A stretch of DNA of 5,830 nucleotides from the NCBI GenBank assembly GCA_900548795.1, contig URLT01000102.1:1-5830 (forward strand), written 5' to 3'. A program made the position numbers and the translations under genes. This DNA is from an uncultured Eubacteriales bacterium (GTDB lineage Bacteria; Bacillota; Clostridia; Oscillospirales; Oscillospiraceae). Below the pieces are notes generated by a model. The model was not told the origin of the DNA. It ran no database searches and saw only the letters and a program-made list of their open reading frames with translations. Shown here piece after piece: positions 1-5,765 of the stretch (position 1 is its first letter; every line of letters starts with the position of its first letter).

Positions 1-1136
1 TGGGAAAGAACAAGCCGGTTTCTTTTGATAGTATAGAAAAAATCTGTAATGCTTTACAATGCGAGATCGGAGACATAATGGCGTTTGCCGAAAATACGCC
101 GAACGCTGAAACAAAGAGACGATCTACAATCGAACTGTTTGCCGGAGCTGGTGGGCTTGCGCTCGGAATTGAAAAAGCAGGGTTTGATGTTCTGGGATTG
201 ATTGAATATGATAAGGATGCCGCAGATACGCTTAAATGCAACCGTCCCAATTGGCGGGTTATCAACGATGATATTGCCAACATCTCCTGCCTTGATCTGC
301 AGGAGTATTTTGGATTGCAAAAAGGAGAACTTGACCTACTGTCTGGAGGCGCACCTTGTCAAAGCTTTTCCTATGCAGGAAAGAGATTGGGGCTTGAGGA
401 TGCAAGAGGTACGCTTTTTTACCACTATGCAAAATTCTTAGAGCAATTGCAGCCTAAAATGTTCTTGTTTGAGAATGTGAGAGGTCTTCTCACACACGAT
501 AAAGGCCGTACCTACGAAACCATTAAGGAAATCTTTGAGAGCACTGGATATACAATTCAAAAAAGGATACTGAATGCTTGGGACTATGGTGTAGCGCAAA
601 AGCGCGAGCGCTTAATAACCATTGGCATCCGCAACGACTTGGTAGACCGAATTTCTTTTGACTTTCCTGCACCTCATAAGTATAAGCCTGTACTGCGGGA
701 TATCCTTCTTGACTGTCCTAAAAGCGAAGGCACACCGTATTCAGATTACAAGAAAAGGATTTTTGAGCTTGTTCCTCCGGGTGGATATTGGAGAGATATC
801 CCCGAAGATATTGCCAAGGAATACATGAAAAGTTGTTGGTACATGGAAGGCGGCAGAACCGGAATCCTAAGAAGACTTAGTCTTGATGAACCTTCTCTTG
901 CGGTTTTGACTTCACCGAGCCAAAAGCAAACAGATCGCTGCCATCCTTTGGAGGCCAGACCTTTTACAATACGGGAGAATGCCCGTTGTCAGAGCTTCCC
1001 TGACGATTGGCAGTTCTGTGGCAGTGTAGGCTCCCAATATAGGCAGGTCGGTAATGCCGTTCCGGTAAATTTAGCATTTGACATTGGCAAGAAAATAAAA
1101 GAAGCATTGGAGGGCTTGCAGCAATGTGGAATTTAA
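1..1136 (+). CDS. DNA (cytosine-5-)-methyltransferase with N-terminal XRE-type HTH, GGNCC-type specificity (5' partial)
   Basis: The enzyme would methylate cytosine C5 within the R-M site and protect host DNA from the partner nuclease. Numbering from the in-frame ATG at 78, the C5-MTase motifs appear in order: motif I LFAGAGG (20-26), motif IV GGAPCQSFS (90-98) with catalytic C94, motif VI FENVRG (131-136), motif VIII QKRER (174-178), RPFTIRE and QSFPDDW (294-311), and motif X QVGNAVP (323-329). The target-recognition stretch (about 186-293), with VPPGGYW and TSPSQKQTDRCHP, resembles the M.Sau96I/M.Eco47II/M.SinI group (GGNCC/GGWCC). The frame is open from base 3 and reads GKNKPVSFDSIEKICNALQC then EIGDIM, the tail of a Cro/C1-type HTH of the HTH_26 kind. 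The true start therefore lies outside the window, and 78 is probably internal, although a GGAG sits 5 nt before it. Fused HTHs in related MTases repress their own operon, so autoregulation is inferred. Family: very sure. Exact site: inferred. Confidence 0.95.
   Translation, partial: GKNKPVSFDSIEKICNALQCEIGDIMAFAENTPNAETKRRSTIELFAGAGGLALGIEKAGFDVLGLIEYDKDAADTLKCNRPNWRVINDDIANISCLDLQEYFGLQKGELDLLSGGAPCQSFSYAGKRLGLEDARGTLFYHYAKFLEQLQPKMFLFENVRGLLTHDKGRTYETIKEIFESTGYTIQKRILNAWDYGVAQKRERLITIGIRNDLVDRISFDFPAPHKYKPVLRDILLDCPKSEGTPYSDYKKRIFELVPPGGYWRDIPEDIAKEYMKSCWYMEGGRTGILRRLSLDEPSLAVLTSPSQKQTDRCHPLEARPFTIRENARCQSFPDDWQFCGSVGSQYRQVGNAVPVNLAFDIGKKIKEALEGLQQCGI
1109..1114 (+). promoter_or_regulatory. 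Ribosome binding site of the restriction endonuclease gene, inside the methyltransferase gene
   Basis: GGAGGG lies 9 nt before the ATG at 1124, within the last codons of the methyltransferase. It supports this start and suggests the endonuclease is translated from the same mRNA, coupled to methyltransferase translation. Confidence 0.8.
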
Positions 1137-1936
1137 GCTTTATTTCAGAGCAGGAATTCACCGAGCATGTAAAGGCGACCATTGAAAAATATGGAGAGAA
1201 GCTGGAACCTTTTGATCTGAAGCGGTTCAACAAAAACATCATAGATCCGATCAAACTGATCTTTGATAAAACAGTTTATCACGCTTCTTGGGATGAAATT
1301 GTGGGGAACGAAATCTTCAGACAGCGTGACAAATCCAATAATAATGACATTGGTTATTTCCATCAGCGCATTTTCCAGTACATAGCAAACTGTCACGTTC
1401 CGCCGAATGGCGAAGAAGGCGGCTGGGATGTGATTTACGAAAATGCAGAAGGTATTCCAATCCCCGATGCCGGAAGCGTCCACAAGGTGTATGTTGAGAT
1501 GAAAAACAAGCATAACACAATGAACTCTGCATCTGCAGGAAAAACATTTATTAAGATGCAGAACCAACTGCTCAATGACGATGATTGTGCCTGCTTCTTG
1601 GTTGAAGCCATTGCTCAACGCTCACAGAATATCAAATGGGAAACAACGGTTGATAAGCGCAAGGTGGGTCATAAACTGATTCGCAGAGTTAGCCTTGACC
1701 AGTTTTATGCCCTTGTAACCGGGCAGGATGATGCGTTTTATCAGATGTGTGTGGTTCTTCCTTCGGTTATCGAAAGGGCGGTCAAAGAGCTTGATGATAC
1801 ACTTGTGCCGCATGACACGGTTATTGATGAACTGAGGGAACTGGCATCAAAACAAAACATCGAGCCTGCCGATTTGGCCGTTGCGATGGCGACTTATATG
1901 CTCGGCTTTGGAACATACAAAGGATTCGCACAATAA
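1124..1936 (+). CDS. Type II restriction endonuclease, Eco47II/Sau96I family (GGNCC)
   Basis: This 270-residue protein resembles the Eco47II/Sau96I endonucleases, which cut at GGNCC. Family-typical segments are DLKRFNKNIIDPIK (31-44), RQRDKSNNNDIGYFHQ (66-81), VEMKNKHNTMNS (124-135) and KMQNQLL (144-150). D102 in GGWDV, together with E125 and K127 in VEMKNK, forms a plausible PD-(D/E)XK metal-binding site, so the catalytic core looks intact. The length is close to what I recall for the family. It starts inside the methyltransferase gene (13-nt overlap, different frame) behind a good Shine-Dalgarno. That arrangement fits co-transcription and places the methylase first. The stop is followed by a strong terminator. 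GC content is lower than in the genes to the right, which suggests transfer. The module looks functional, but activity cannot be proven from sequence. GGNCC rather than GGWCC is inferred from the nuclease family. Confidence 0.93.
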   Translation: MWNLSFISEQEFTEHVKATIEKYGEKLEPFDLKRFNKNIIDPIKLIFDKTVYHASWDEIVGNEIFRQRDKSNNNDIGYFHQRIFQYIANCHVPPNGEEGGWDVIYENAEGIPIPDAGSVHKVYVEMKNKHNTMNSASAGKTFIKMQNQLLNDDDCACFLVEAIAQRSQNIKWETTVDKRKVGHKLIRRVSLDQFYALVTGQDDAFYQMCVVLPSVIERAVKELDDTLVPHDTVIDELRELASKQNIEPADLAVAMATYMLGFGTYKGFAQ

Positions 1937-1937
1937 G

Positions 1938-1951
1938 CCGCCAAATGGCGG
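1938..1951 (+). repeat. Small inverted repeat just after the endonuclease stop
   Basis: CCGCC-AAAT-GGCGG forms a 5-bp GC-rich hairpin starting two bases after the TAA. No T-tract follows, so it is not an intrinsic terminator by itself. It may protect the 3' end of the mRNA or act with the larger hairpin 28 bases further on. Confidence 0.45.
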
Positions 1952-1979
1952 ATTAACAGGCATTCCGCTCGGCGGTCGG

Positions 1980-2026
1980 AAAGAGGGCGTGCAGTTCGTT
2001 TGCGAACTGCACGCCCTCTTTGTTTT
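1980..2026 (+). terminator. Strong intrinsic terminator of the R-M operon (19-bp perfect stem)
   Basis: Bases 1980-1998 pair perfectly with 2003-2021 around a 4-base loop (TTTG, 1999-2002). The stem opens with AAAGAGGGCGTGCAG and closes with a CTCTTT end, followed by GTTTT (2022-2026). It ends the plus-strand R-M transcript. On the minus strand the stem also ends in TTT, though with a poor T-tract, so it may stop the convergent hpt transcript too. It sits at the boundary between the lower-GC R-M module and the GC-rich genes. Confidence 0.88.
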
Positions 2027-2059
2027 GCGGAGCGCACGCTGTGACGACTCCGGCGGAGC

Positions 2060-2082
2060 TTGGCGCGCCCTCGGCGCGGCAA
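2060..2082. repeat. GC-rich imperfect inverted repeat in the spacer
   Basis: TTGGCGCGCC (2060-2069) and GGCGCGGCAA (2073-2082) are inverted repeats of 10 bases with one mismatch and a 3-base spacer. No T-tract follows on either strand. The rest of the spacer 2027-2163 shows no gene I can support; it has high GC near 2040-2120 and an AT-rich patch at 2131-2150. Confidence 0.4.
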
Positions 2083-2130
2083 ATTCTGCATGAGACGGCG
2101 CAGAGGGCGAAGCACACGGGGATTCTGAGC

Positions 2131-2153
2131 AAAACGATAGAATATTCTAATCG
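2131..2153 (-). terminator. Possible weak terminator of the hpt/F420-ligase transcript
   Basis: Read on the minus strand, CGATTAGAAT-ATTCTATCG is followed by TTTT (2134-2131), 11 bases beyond the stop of the F420-ligase-like gene. The core TAGAATATTCTA (2138-2149) is a perfect 12-bp palindrome. The stem is AT-rich with almost no loop, so termination would be weak. The large hairpin at 1980-2021 may be the real backstop. Confidence 0.3.
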
Positions 2154-2163
2154 GGGATCCGGA

Positions 2164-3351
2164 TCAGTCGGTGTAGTTGTCGAAATAGCCCTGCACCAGA
2201 ACGATGGGGGTGCCCTTGTCGCCGGAGCCGCTGGTCAGGTCGCAGAGCGAGCCGATCAGGTCGGTCAGGCGGCGCGGCGTCGTGCCCTGCGCGGCCATGT
2301 TGCCGACCAGACTGCCGTGCTTCTCGCGGATGCGCGCGGAGATGGCATCGCGCAGCGCCTCGCCGGACAGCTCCTTGAACGTCTCGTCGGCCAGATATTT
2401 CAGCTTCAGCTCGTTCGGCGTGCCGACGAGGCCGTCGGTAAAGTTCGGCGAGACGACCGGGTCGGCCAGCTCCCAGATGCGCCCCTTGGGATCCTTGAAC
2501 GCGCCGTCGCCGTAGACCATGACCTCCACGTGCTTGCCCGTGGCGTCGAGCAGACGGCGCTGCACGTCGAGCACAAAGTCCTGCGCGTCGCGCGGGAAGA
2601 GCTTCACGGTGTCCTCGGTGGCCTTGTTCGAGCCGAGCAGACCGTAGCGCTCATTGTAGCCGCTGCCGTTGACGGGCGCGGTCAGGATCTCGTCGAGCCC
2701 GAAGACGCAGGCCGCGCCGGCCTCCTTCAGAAGGCGCTTGGTTCTCTCGCGTGTGTGAATGTCGCAGCAGAGCACGCGGTCGGTGTATTGCAGGATGGTC
2801 GCGGGGCGGTTGGAGAAGAGGATCTCGGCCTCCGCGCCGCTCTCGCGGATCAGGTCGCCGTAATACTGCACATAGTCCACGCCGGTGAACTCATGCTTGG
2901 GCGCGCCGAACAGCTCGCGGTAGCGCGCGAGCGTGAGCGTGTCGCGATAGGGATTCACACCCGCGCGGTCGATCAGATCCTCGCTGACCAGCTCGTTTCC
3001 GACCTCGTCGGCCGGGTATTTGAGCATCAGCACGATTTTTTTGGCTGCGCCCGCGATGCCGCGCAGGCAGATGGCGAAGCGATTTCGCGAGAGAATGGGG
3101 AAGATCACGCCGATCGTCTCGCTGCCGAGCTTGGCGCGCACGTCGGCGGAAATATCCTGCACGGAGGCGTAGTTGCCCTGCGCCCGCGCCACGACGGACT
3201 CCGTCACGGCGACGACGTCGCGGTCGCGCAGGGAAAAGCCGTCGGTCTCGCAGGCGGCCAGCACGCTGTTTGCAACATGCTCGGCCAGCGGGTCGCCCTG
3301 ACGGATGATGGGGCAGCGGATTCCTCTCGAAACGGTACCGGTATTTCTCAT
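2164..3351 (-). CDS. Coenzyme F420-0:L-glutamate ligase family protein (CofE-like)
   Basis: In F420-making organisms this family adds gamma-linked glutamates to F420-0 using GTP. Numbered from the ATG at 3351, the 395-residue protein shows recognisable family segments: GTVSRGIRCPII (5-16), VTESVVARAQGNYASV (49-64), SRNRFAICLRGIAGAAKKIV (88-107) and YPADEVGN (112-119), then GYNERYGLLGSN and VYGDGAFKDP further on. It is longer than stand-alone archaeal CofE (about 250 residues), as is usual for the clostridial branch. A TTG at 3360 would add three residues, but AAAGGA is only 3 nt from that codon and 12 nt from the ATG, so I prefer the ATG. It lies 57 nt downstream of hpt on the same strand, probably one transcript. 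No other F420 gene is in the window, so the true substrate in this host is uncertain. Confidence 0.85.
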   Translation of the reverse strand: MRNTGTVSRGIRCPIIRQGDPLAEHVANSVLAACETDGFSLRDRDVVAVTESVVARAQGNYASVQDISADVRAKLGSETIGVIFPILSRNRFAICLRGIAGAAKKIVLMLKYPADEVGNELVSEDLIDRAGVNPYRDTLTLARYRELFGAPKHEFTGVDYVQYYGDLIRESGAEAEILFSNRPATILQYTDRVLCCDIHTRERTKRLLKEAGAACVFGLDEILTAPVNGSGYNERYGLLGSNKATEDTVKLFPRDAQDFVLDVQRRLLDATGKHVEVMVYGDGAFKDPKGRIWELADPVVSPNFTDGLVGTPNELKLKYLADETFKELSGEALRDAISARIREKHGSLVGNMAAQGTTPRRLTDLIGSLCDLTSGSGDKGTPIVLVQGYFDNYTD

Positions 3352-3363
3352 ATGCTTCAAAGT

Positions 3364-3369
3364 TCCTTT
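3364..3369 (-). promoter_or_regulatory. Ribosome binding site deciding the start of the F420-ligase-like gene
   Basis: AAAGGA on the minus strand lies 12 nt before ATG 3351 and only 3 nt before the alternative TTG 3360. The spacing is long for the ATG but unworkable for the TTG, so the ATG is preferred. Confidence 0.55.
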
Positions 3370-3408
3370 CTGGTCATGGCAATTTGATTTTCATACGGAT
3401 TCACAGTA

Positions 3409-3951
3409 TCACAGGTAGCACTCCTGCTTCAGGATTCCGATGTAGGGGAGGTTGCGGTAATGCTCGGCGTAGTCCAGCCCGTAGCCGACAAGGAACTCAT
3501 CGGCTACGGTGAAGCCGCAGTAGTCCACGGGCTGCCGCGCGCGCTCCTTTTGCAGGAAGGACACGCTGCTGACCGACGCCGGCTGCCGCGCGCCGAAGAG
3601 CTGCTTCAGATAGGCCATGGTCAGGCCGGAATCGACAATATCCTCGACAATGATGACGTGCCGCCCGCGGACGTCGTGATCCAGATCGCGCAGCAGCCGC
3701 ACGACGCCGCTCGAGCGCGCCTCGTTGCCGTAGCTCGAGACCGAGATGAAGTCCATGTCCAGCGCGCAGTCCATGCGGCGGCAGAGGTCGACAAAGAAAA
3801 ACGCAGCGCCCTTGAGCACGCAGACCAGAACCGGCTGTTCGCCGCGGAAGCGCTCCGTCAGCTCGTCGGCAAGCTCGCGCACCCGCGCGGCAATGGCCTC
3901 CTCCGTGAATAAAACGCGTGCAATATCCTGCTCGGGGTCTCGAATCAGCAT
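3409..3951 (-). CDS. hpt: Hypoxanthine phosphoribosyltransferase
   Basis: This is a cytosolic purine-salvage enzyme that joins hypoxanthine (often guanine as well) to PRPP, giving IMP or GMP. From the ATG at 3951 it has 180 residues, the normal bacterial length. The active-site elements are complete: LKG at 46-48 (loop I), SSYG at 72-75 (flexible loop II), the PRPP-binding EDIVDSGLT at 103-111 with E103/D104 and the likely catalytic base D107, and DEFLVGYGLDY at 151-161 for base recognition. The open frame continues upstream to 4020, but that stretch contains the promoter. The ATG at 3951 has GGAGGA 7 nt upstream, so it is the start. It has its own sigma-A type promoter, is divergent from the LysR gene, and precedes the F420-ligase-like gene. 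Confidence 0.96.
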   Translation of the reverse strand: MLIRDPEQDIARVLFTEEAIAARVRELADELTERFRGEQPVLVCVLKGAAFFFVDLCRRMDCALDMDFISVSSYGNEARSSGVVRLLRDLDHDVRGRHVIIVEDIVDSGLTMAYLKQLFGARQPASVSSVSFLQKERARQPVDYCGFTVADEFLVGYGLDYAEHYRNLPYIGILKQECYL

Positions 3952-3958
3952 GGGTGAA

Positions 3959-3964
3959 TCCTCC
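3959..3964 (-). promoter_or_regulatory. Ribosome binding site of hpt
   Basis: GGAGGA on the minus strand lies 7 nt before ATG 3951. It fixes the start at 3951 rather than at the upstream in-frame start at 4020, which would place 23 extra residues over the promoter. Confidence 0.85.
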
Positions 3965-3998
3965 GTATTTTTCGCGGTTGACTTTCTCAAGCCTGCAC

Positions 3999-4027
3999 AG
4001 TATAATACATTTAGATACATAAGTAAA
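3999..4027 (-). promoter_or_regulatory. Sigma-A type promoter of hpt
   Basis: On the minus strand, TTTACT (4027-4022, -35) and TATACT (4004-3999, -10) are separated by exactly 17 nt. Transcription would start near 3992, giving a leader of about 40 nt. The spacer consists largely of two direct copies of ATACAT (4005-4010 and 4015-4020), one helical turn apart, which could be an operator. Confidence 0.75.
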
Positions 4028-4072
4028 GCATATATATTTAATGGTTTACATTAGCACTGCTTATGATAAAAT
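4010..4072 (+). promoter_or_regulatory. Promoter region of the LysR gene (two candidates)
   Basis: Candidate A is TTTACA (4045-4050), 16 nt, TAAAAT (4067-4072). It has the better boxes, but its leader would be only about 10 nt with the Shine-Dalgarno at its 5' end. Candidate B is TTTAGA (4010-4015), 17 nt, TATATT (4033-4038), with a leader of about 45 nt; it overlaps the hpt promoter, so the two genes would compete. The sequence alone does not decide between them. Confidence 0.5.
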
Positions 4073-4077
4073 ACGAG

Positions 4078-4082
4078 AGGAG
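4078..4082 (+). promoter_or_regulatory. Ribosome binding site of the LysR gene
   Basis: AGGAG (within AGAGGAGAG) lies 7 nt before ATG 4090. It favours 4090 over the earlier in-frame ATG at 4063, which sits in the promoter and lacks a ribosome binding site. Confidence 0.85.
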
Positions 4083-4089
4083 AGCGCTT

Positions 4090-5019
4090 ATGAGCGTCAA
4101 GCTGGAGCTGTATCGCACCTTTCTGGAGGTTGCCAAGACCGAGAATATCTCGCTCGCGGCGCAAAAGCTCTATATTTCGCAGTCGGCGGTGAGCCAGTCC
4201 ATCCGGCAACTCGAGGAGCAGCTTGCGGTGCGCCTCTTTTCGCGCAGCACCAAGGGCGTGAAGCTGACGGGGGAGGGGCGCGTGCTGTTCGAGTATGTCG
4301 CGCAGGCGCTGAGTCTGCTCGAGAGCGGCGAGGAGAAGCTCGCGCAGGCGCGAAGTCTGCAAACCGGCGAGCTGGTCATCGGCGCGAGCGACACGGTGAC
4401 AAAGACCTATCTGCTCTCGCGGCTCGAGGCCTTCCATCAGGCCTATCCCGGCATCCGCATCCGCATCCGCAACGGCACGAGCCGGCTTGTGCTCGATTAT
4501 TTGAATAACGGCACGGTGGACATTGCCTTTGCTTCCGAGCCGAAGAACGAGACGGCCTACGCCTGCCGCCGCTGCATCGTCACGCACACGATGTTCGTCG
4601 CCGCGCCGAATTACCTGCCCGACGCGGCGCATGTGTTCTCCATGGAGGAGATCGCGGCGCTCCCGCTGATCCTGCTGGAGCGGCAGGCCAGCTCCCGCGT
4701 GCATCTGGAGGAATTCTTCCGCAGCCATGGGCTGACGATCCGTCCGGAGATCGAGCTTGGGTCGCACAACCTGCTGATCTCTTTGGCGCGCATCGGGCTG
4801 GGCGTCGCCTGCGTGACGGAGGAATTCTCGCAGTCCGGCCTGAGCCGGGGCGTGATCGTTCCGCTGAAGACGAATTTCGAGCTGCCCTCGCGCGCCGTTG
4901 CGATGTGCACCCTGCGGGCGGTCTCGCCGACGCCGGCTGCCGAGCGCTTCATGGATTTCATCACCGAGAGCAATCGCATGTCCTACGACCTCGGCCATTC
5001 CTATCATTTTGACCAATAA
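4090..5019 (+). CDS. LysR family transcriptional regulator
   Basis: This 309-residue protein has the standard LysR plan. The N-terminal winged HTH covers about residues 3-62, including FLEVAKTENISLAAQKLYIS (11-30), SQSAVSQSIRQLEEQL (30-45) and LFSRSTKGVKLTGEG (49-63). A linker helix follows to about residue 90. The rest is the two-lobed periplasmic-binding-like effector domain, which begins near GELVIGASDTV. There is no membrane segment or signal peptide, so it is cytosolic. It is divergent from hpt across a shared 138-bp region. LysR proteins often control the divergent neighbour and their own gene, so hpt and the F420-ligase-like gene are candidate targets (inference). The ligand is unknown. 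The 3' end faces the Pr6Pr gene with 5 bp between the stop codons. Confidence 0.95.
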   Translation: MSVKLELYRTFLEVAKTENISLAAQKLYISQSAVSQSIRQLEEQLAVRLFSRSTKGVKLTGEGRVLFEYVAQALSLLESGEEKLAQARSLQTGELVIGASDTVTKTYLLSRLEAFHQAYPGIRIRIRNGTSRLVLDYLNNGTVDIAFASEPKNETAYACRRCIVTHTMFVAAPNYLPDAAHVFSMEEIAALPLILLERQASSRVHLEEFFRSHGLTIRPEIELGSHNLLISLARIGLGVACVTEEFSQSGLSRGVIVPLKTNFELPSRAVAMCTLRAVSPTPAAERFMDFITESNRMSYDLGHSYHFDQ

Positions 5020-5028
5020 AACGGTCAA
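5009..5028. repeat. Inverted repeat across the two convergent stop codons
   Basis: TTGACC (5009-5014) and GGTCAA (5023-5028) are perfect inverted repeats with an 8-base loop. The LysR stop (5017-5019) is in the loop and the Pr6Pr stop (5025-5027 on the minus strand) is in the right arm. Neither side has a T-tract, so it is at best a weak bidirectional terminator or an mRNA 3'-end hairpin. Confidence 0.5.
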
Positions 5029-5678
5029 GCTCTGCGGCGCGCGGCGGAGTGGTCGAGCGCCACGAGCACATAGCCCACGGCAAGATCGGCCGCCAGAAGC
5101 AGCAGCATCCAATTGACGACGCCTCCTGCGCCGACGGCCTCCGGGCTGAAAAAGAAATAGGGGTACAGGCACGGCGCGCTGCGGTCAAAATGCAGGAGCG
5201 CCGCCCGGATATAAATGAAGGCAGCATAGCTCAGGGGCAGGAGCAGCGCGACCGGCGGGTCAAACCAGCGGGTCTTGCCGTGCTCATAAAACAGAAACCA
5301 GTCGACCAGAAACATCAGCGGCAGCACAAGATGGAAGCACAGGCTCCCGACACGCCAGTTGAGCTGCGGCTCGCGCGCGGGATAGTCAGAAAGAAAGAGC
5401 TGAAAAACCAAAAATGTCAGCACGATCCCCATCAGCGAGACGAATTTCAGCCTCGGCACGGCGGAGACGTGAGAATTTCCGGGCTTCCGGGCGGTCTGGA
5501 TCAGCTCGATCAGCATCACGACGATGCACAGATCGTTGCTGACGTGCGTGAAATACAAAAAACAGTCGGCGCTGAGGTGACGATAATCGTCAAACAGCCC
5601 GAAGCCGGCCACAAAGCCGACCAGTCCGAGGGCGCAGTAGACCGACTGAAGGATCAACTGCGCGGTGCGGCTTTTCAT
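5025..5678 (-). CDS. Pr6Pr family membrane protein
   Basis: This is a 217-residue integral membrane protein of unknown function. From the ATG at 5678 I see about six hydrophobic segments: residues 8-29, 40-60, 78-97, 112-131, 142-163 and 183-207. Conserved-looking positions fit the Pr6Pr/FAR-17a-like pattern: YFTHVSND (42-49), H116 and P120, FLVDWFLF (123-130) followed by HGK and W138, and Y151/R158. An in-frame start at 5765 would add 29 charged residues without a binding site, whereas AAAGGAGG lies 10 nt before 5678, so I use 5678. The gene stands alone on the minus strand and converges with LysR. Nothing nearby tells its role. Family assignment is from pattern recall, not a search. Confidence 0.85.
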   Translation of the reverse strand: MKSRTAQLILQSVYCALGLVGFVAGFGLFDDYRHLSADCFLYFTHVSNDLCIVVMLIELIQTARKPGNSHVSAVPRLKFVSLMGIVLTFLVFQLFLSDYPAREPQLNWRVGSLCFHLVLPLMFLVDWFLFYEHGKTRWFDPPVALLLPLSYAAFIYIRAALLHFDRSAPCLYPYFFFSPEAVGAGGVVNWMLLLLAADLAVGYVLVALDHSAARRRA

Positions 5679-5688
5679 TTTTGCGACG

Positions 5689-5727
5689 CCTCCTTTTTGA
5701 TGAAGAGGAGGCCGCTTCCGGCGCTCC
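5689..5727 (-). promoter_or_regulatory. Pr6Pr leader: strong RBS with two mutually exclusive hairpins
   Basis: The ribosome binding site AAAGGAGG is at 5696-5689. On the mRNA, CCTCCT (5711-5706) can pair with AGGAGG (5694-5689), closing an 11-base loop and hiding the site. The same upstream bases can instead form GGAG-c-GCCG-GAAG-CGGC-CTCC (5727-5707), which would leave the site free. Both pairings are seen in the sequence; switching is inference. Confidence 0.4.
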
Positions 5728-5735
5728 CGGACAAA

Positions 5736-5765
5736 GATATAGCACTCTTTGCGCCCGCGGCGCAA
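5736..5765 (-). promoter_or_regulatory. Candidate promoter of the Pr6Pr gene (extended -10)
   Basis: On the minus strand, TGCTATATC (5744-5736) is an extended -10 element. TTGCGC (5765-5760) is a poor -35 box, 18 nt upstream of the -10 hexamer. The start would be near 5729 with a leader of about 50 nt. Confidence 0.5.
5749..5765. promoter_or_regulatory. Candidate operator: perfect 7-3-7 inverted repeat on the -35 box
   Basis: TTGCGCC-CGC-GGCGCAA is a perfect inverted repeat. It covers the -35 hexamer and most of the spacer of the Pr6Pr promoter, and no T-tract adjoins it. The position fits a repressor site; the regulator is unknown. Beyond it, 5766-5830 holds no gene I can support, only TCAAA-TT-TTTGA (5785-5796) and AACGG...CCGTT at the window edge. 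Confidence 0.5.

Noticed and set aside
2156..2165. Palindrome GATCCGGATC at the end of the F420-ligase-like gene
   Set aside because: A 10-bp palindrome partly within codons, with no T-tract or repeat partner, is within chance expectation.
2020..3387. A 455-codon plus-strand open frame opposite the F420-ligase-like gene
   Set aside because: It is rich in Ala, Val, Arg and Gly with no recognisable motif, lies antisense to a clear gene, and overlaps the terminator. High GC at third codon positions produces such shadows.
3352..3400. Two tiny overlapping frames before the F420-ligase-like gene (MKIKLP and MTRKEL)
   Set aside because: Neither has a ribosome binding site and six codons arise easily by chance. 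There is no hairpin or run of one amino acid as in a leader peptide.
4051..5172. A 373-codon minus-strand open frame opposite the LysR gene
   Set aside because: It is arginine-rich, low in complexity and antisense to a clear LysR coding sequence. It also runs into the Pr6Pr gene in another frame.
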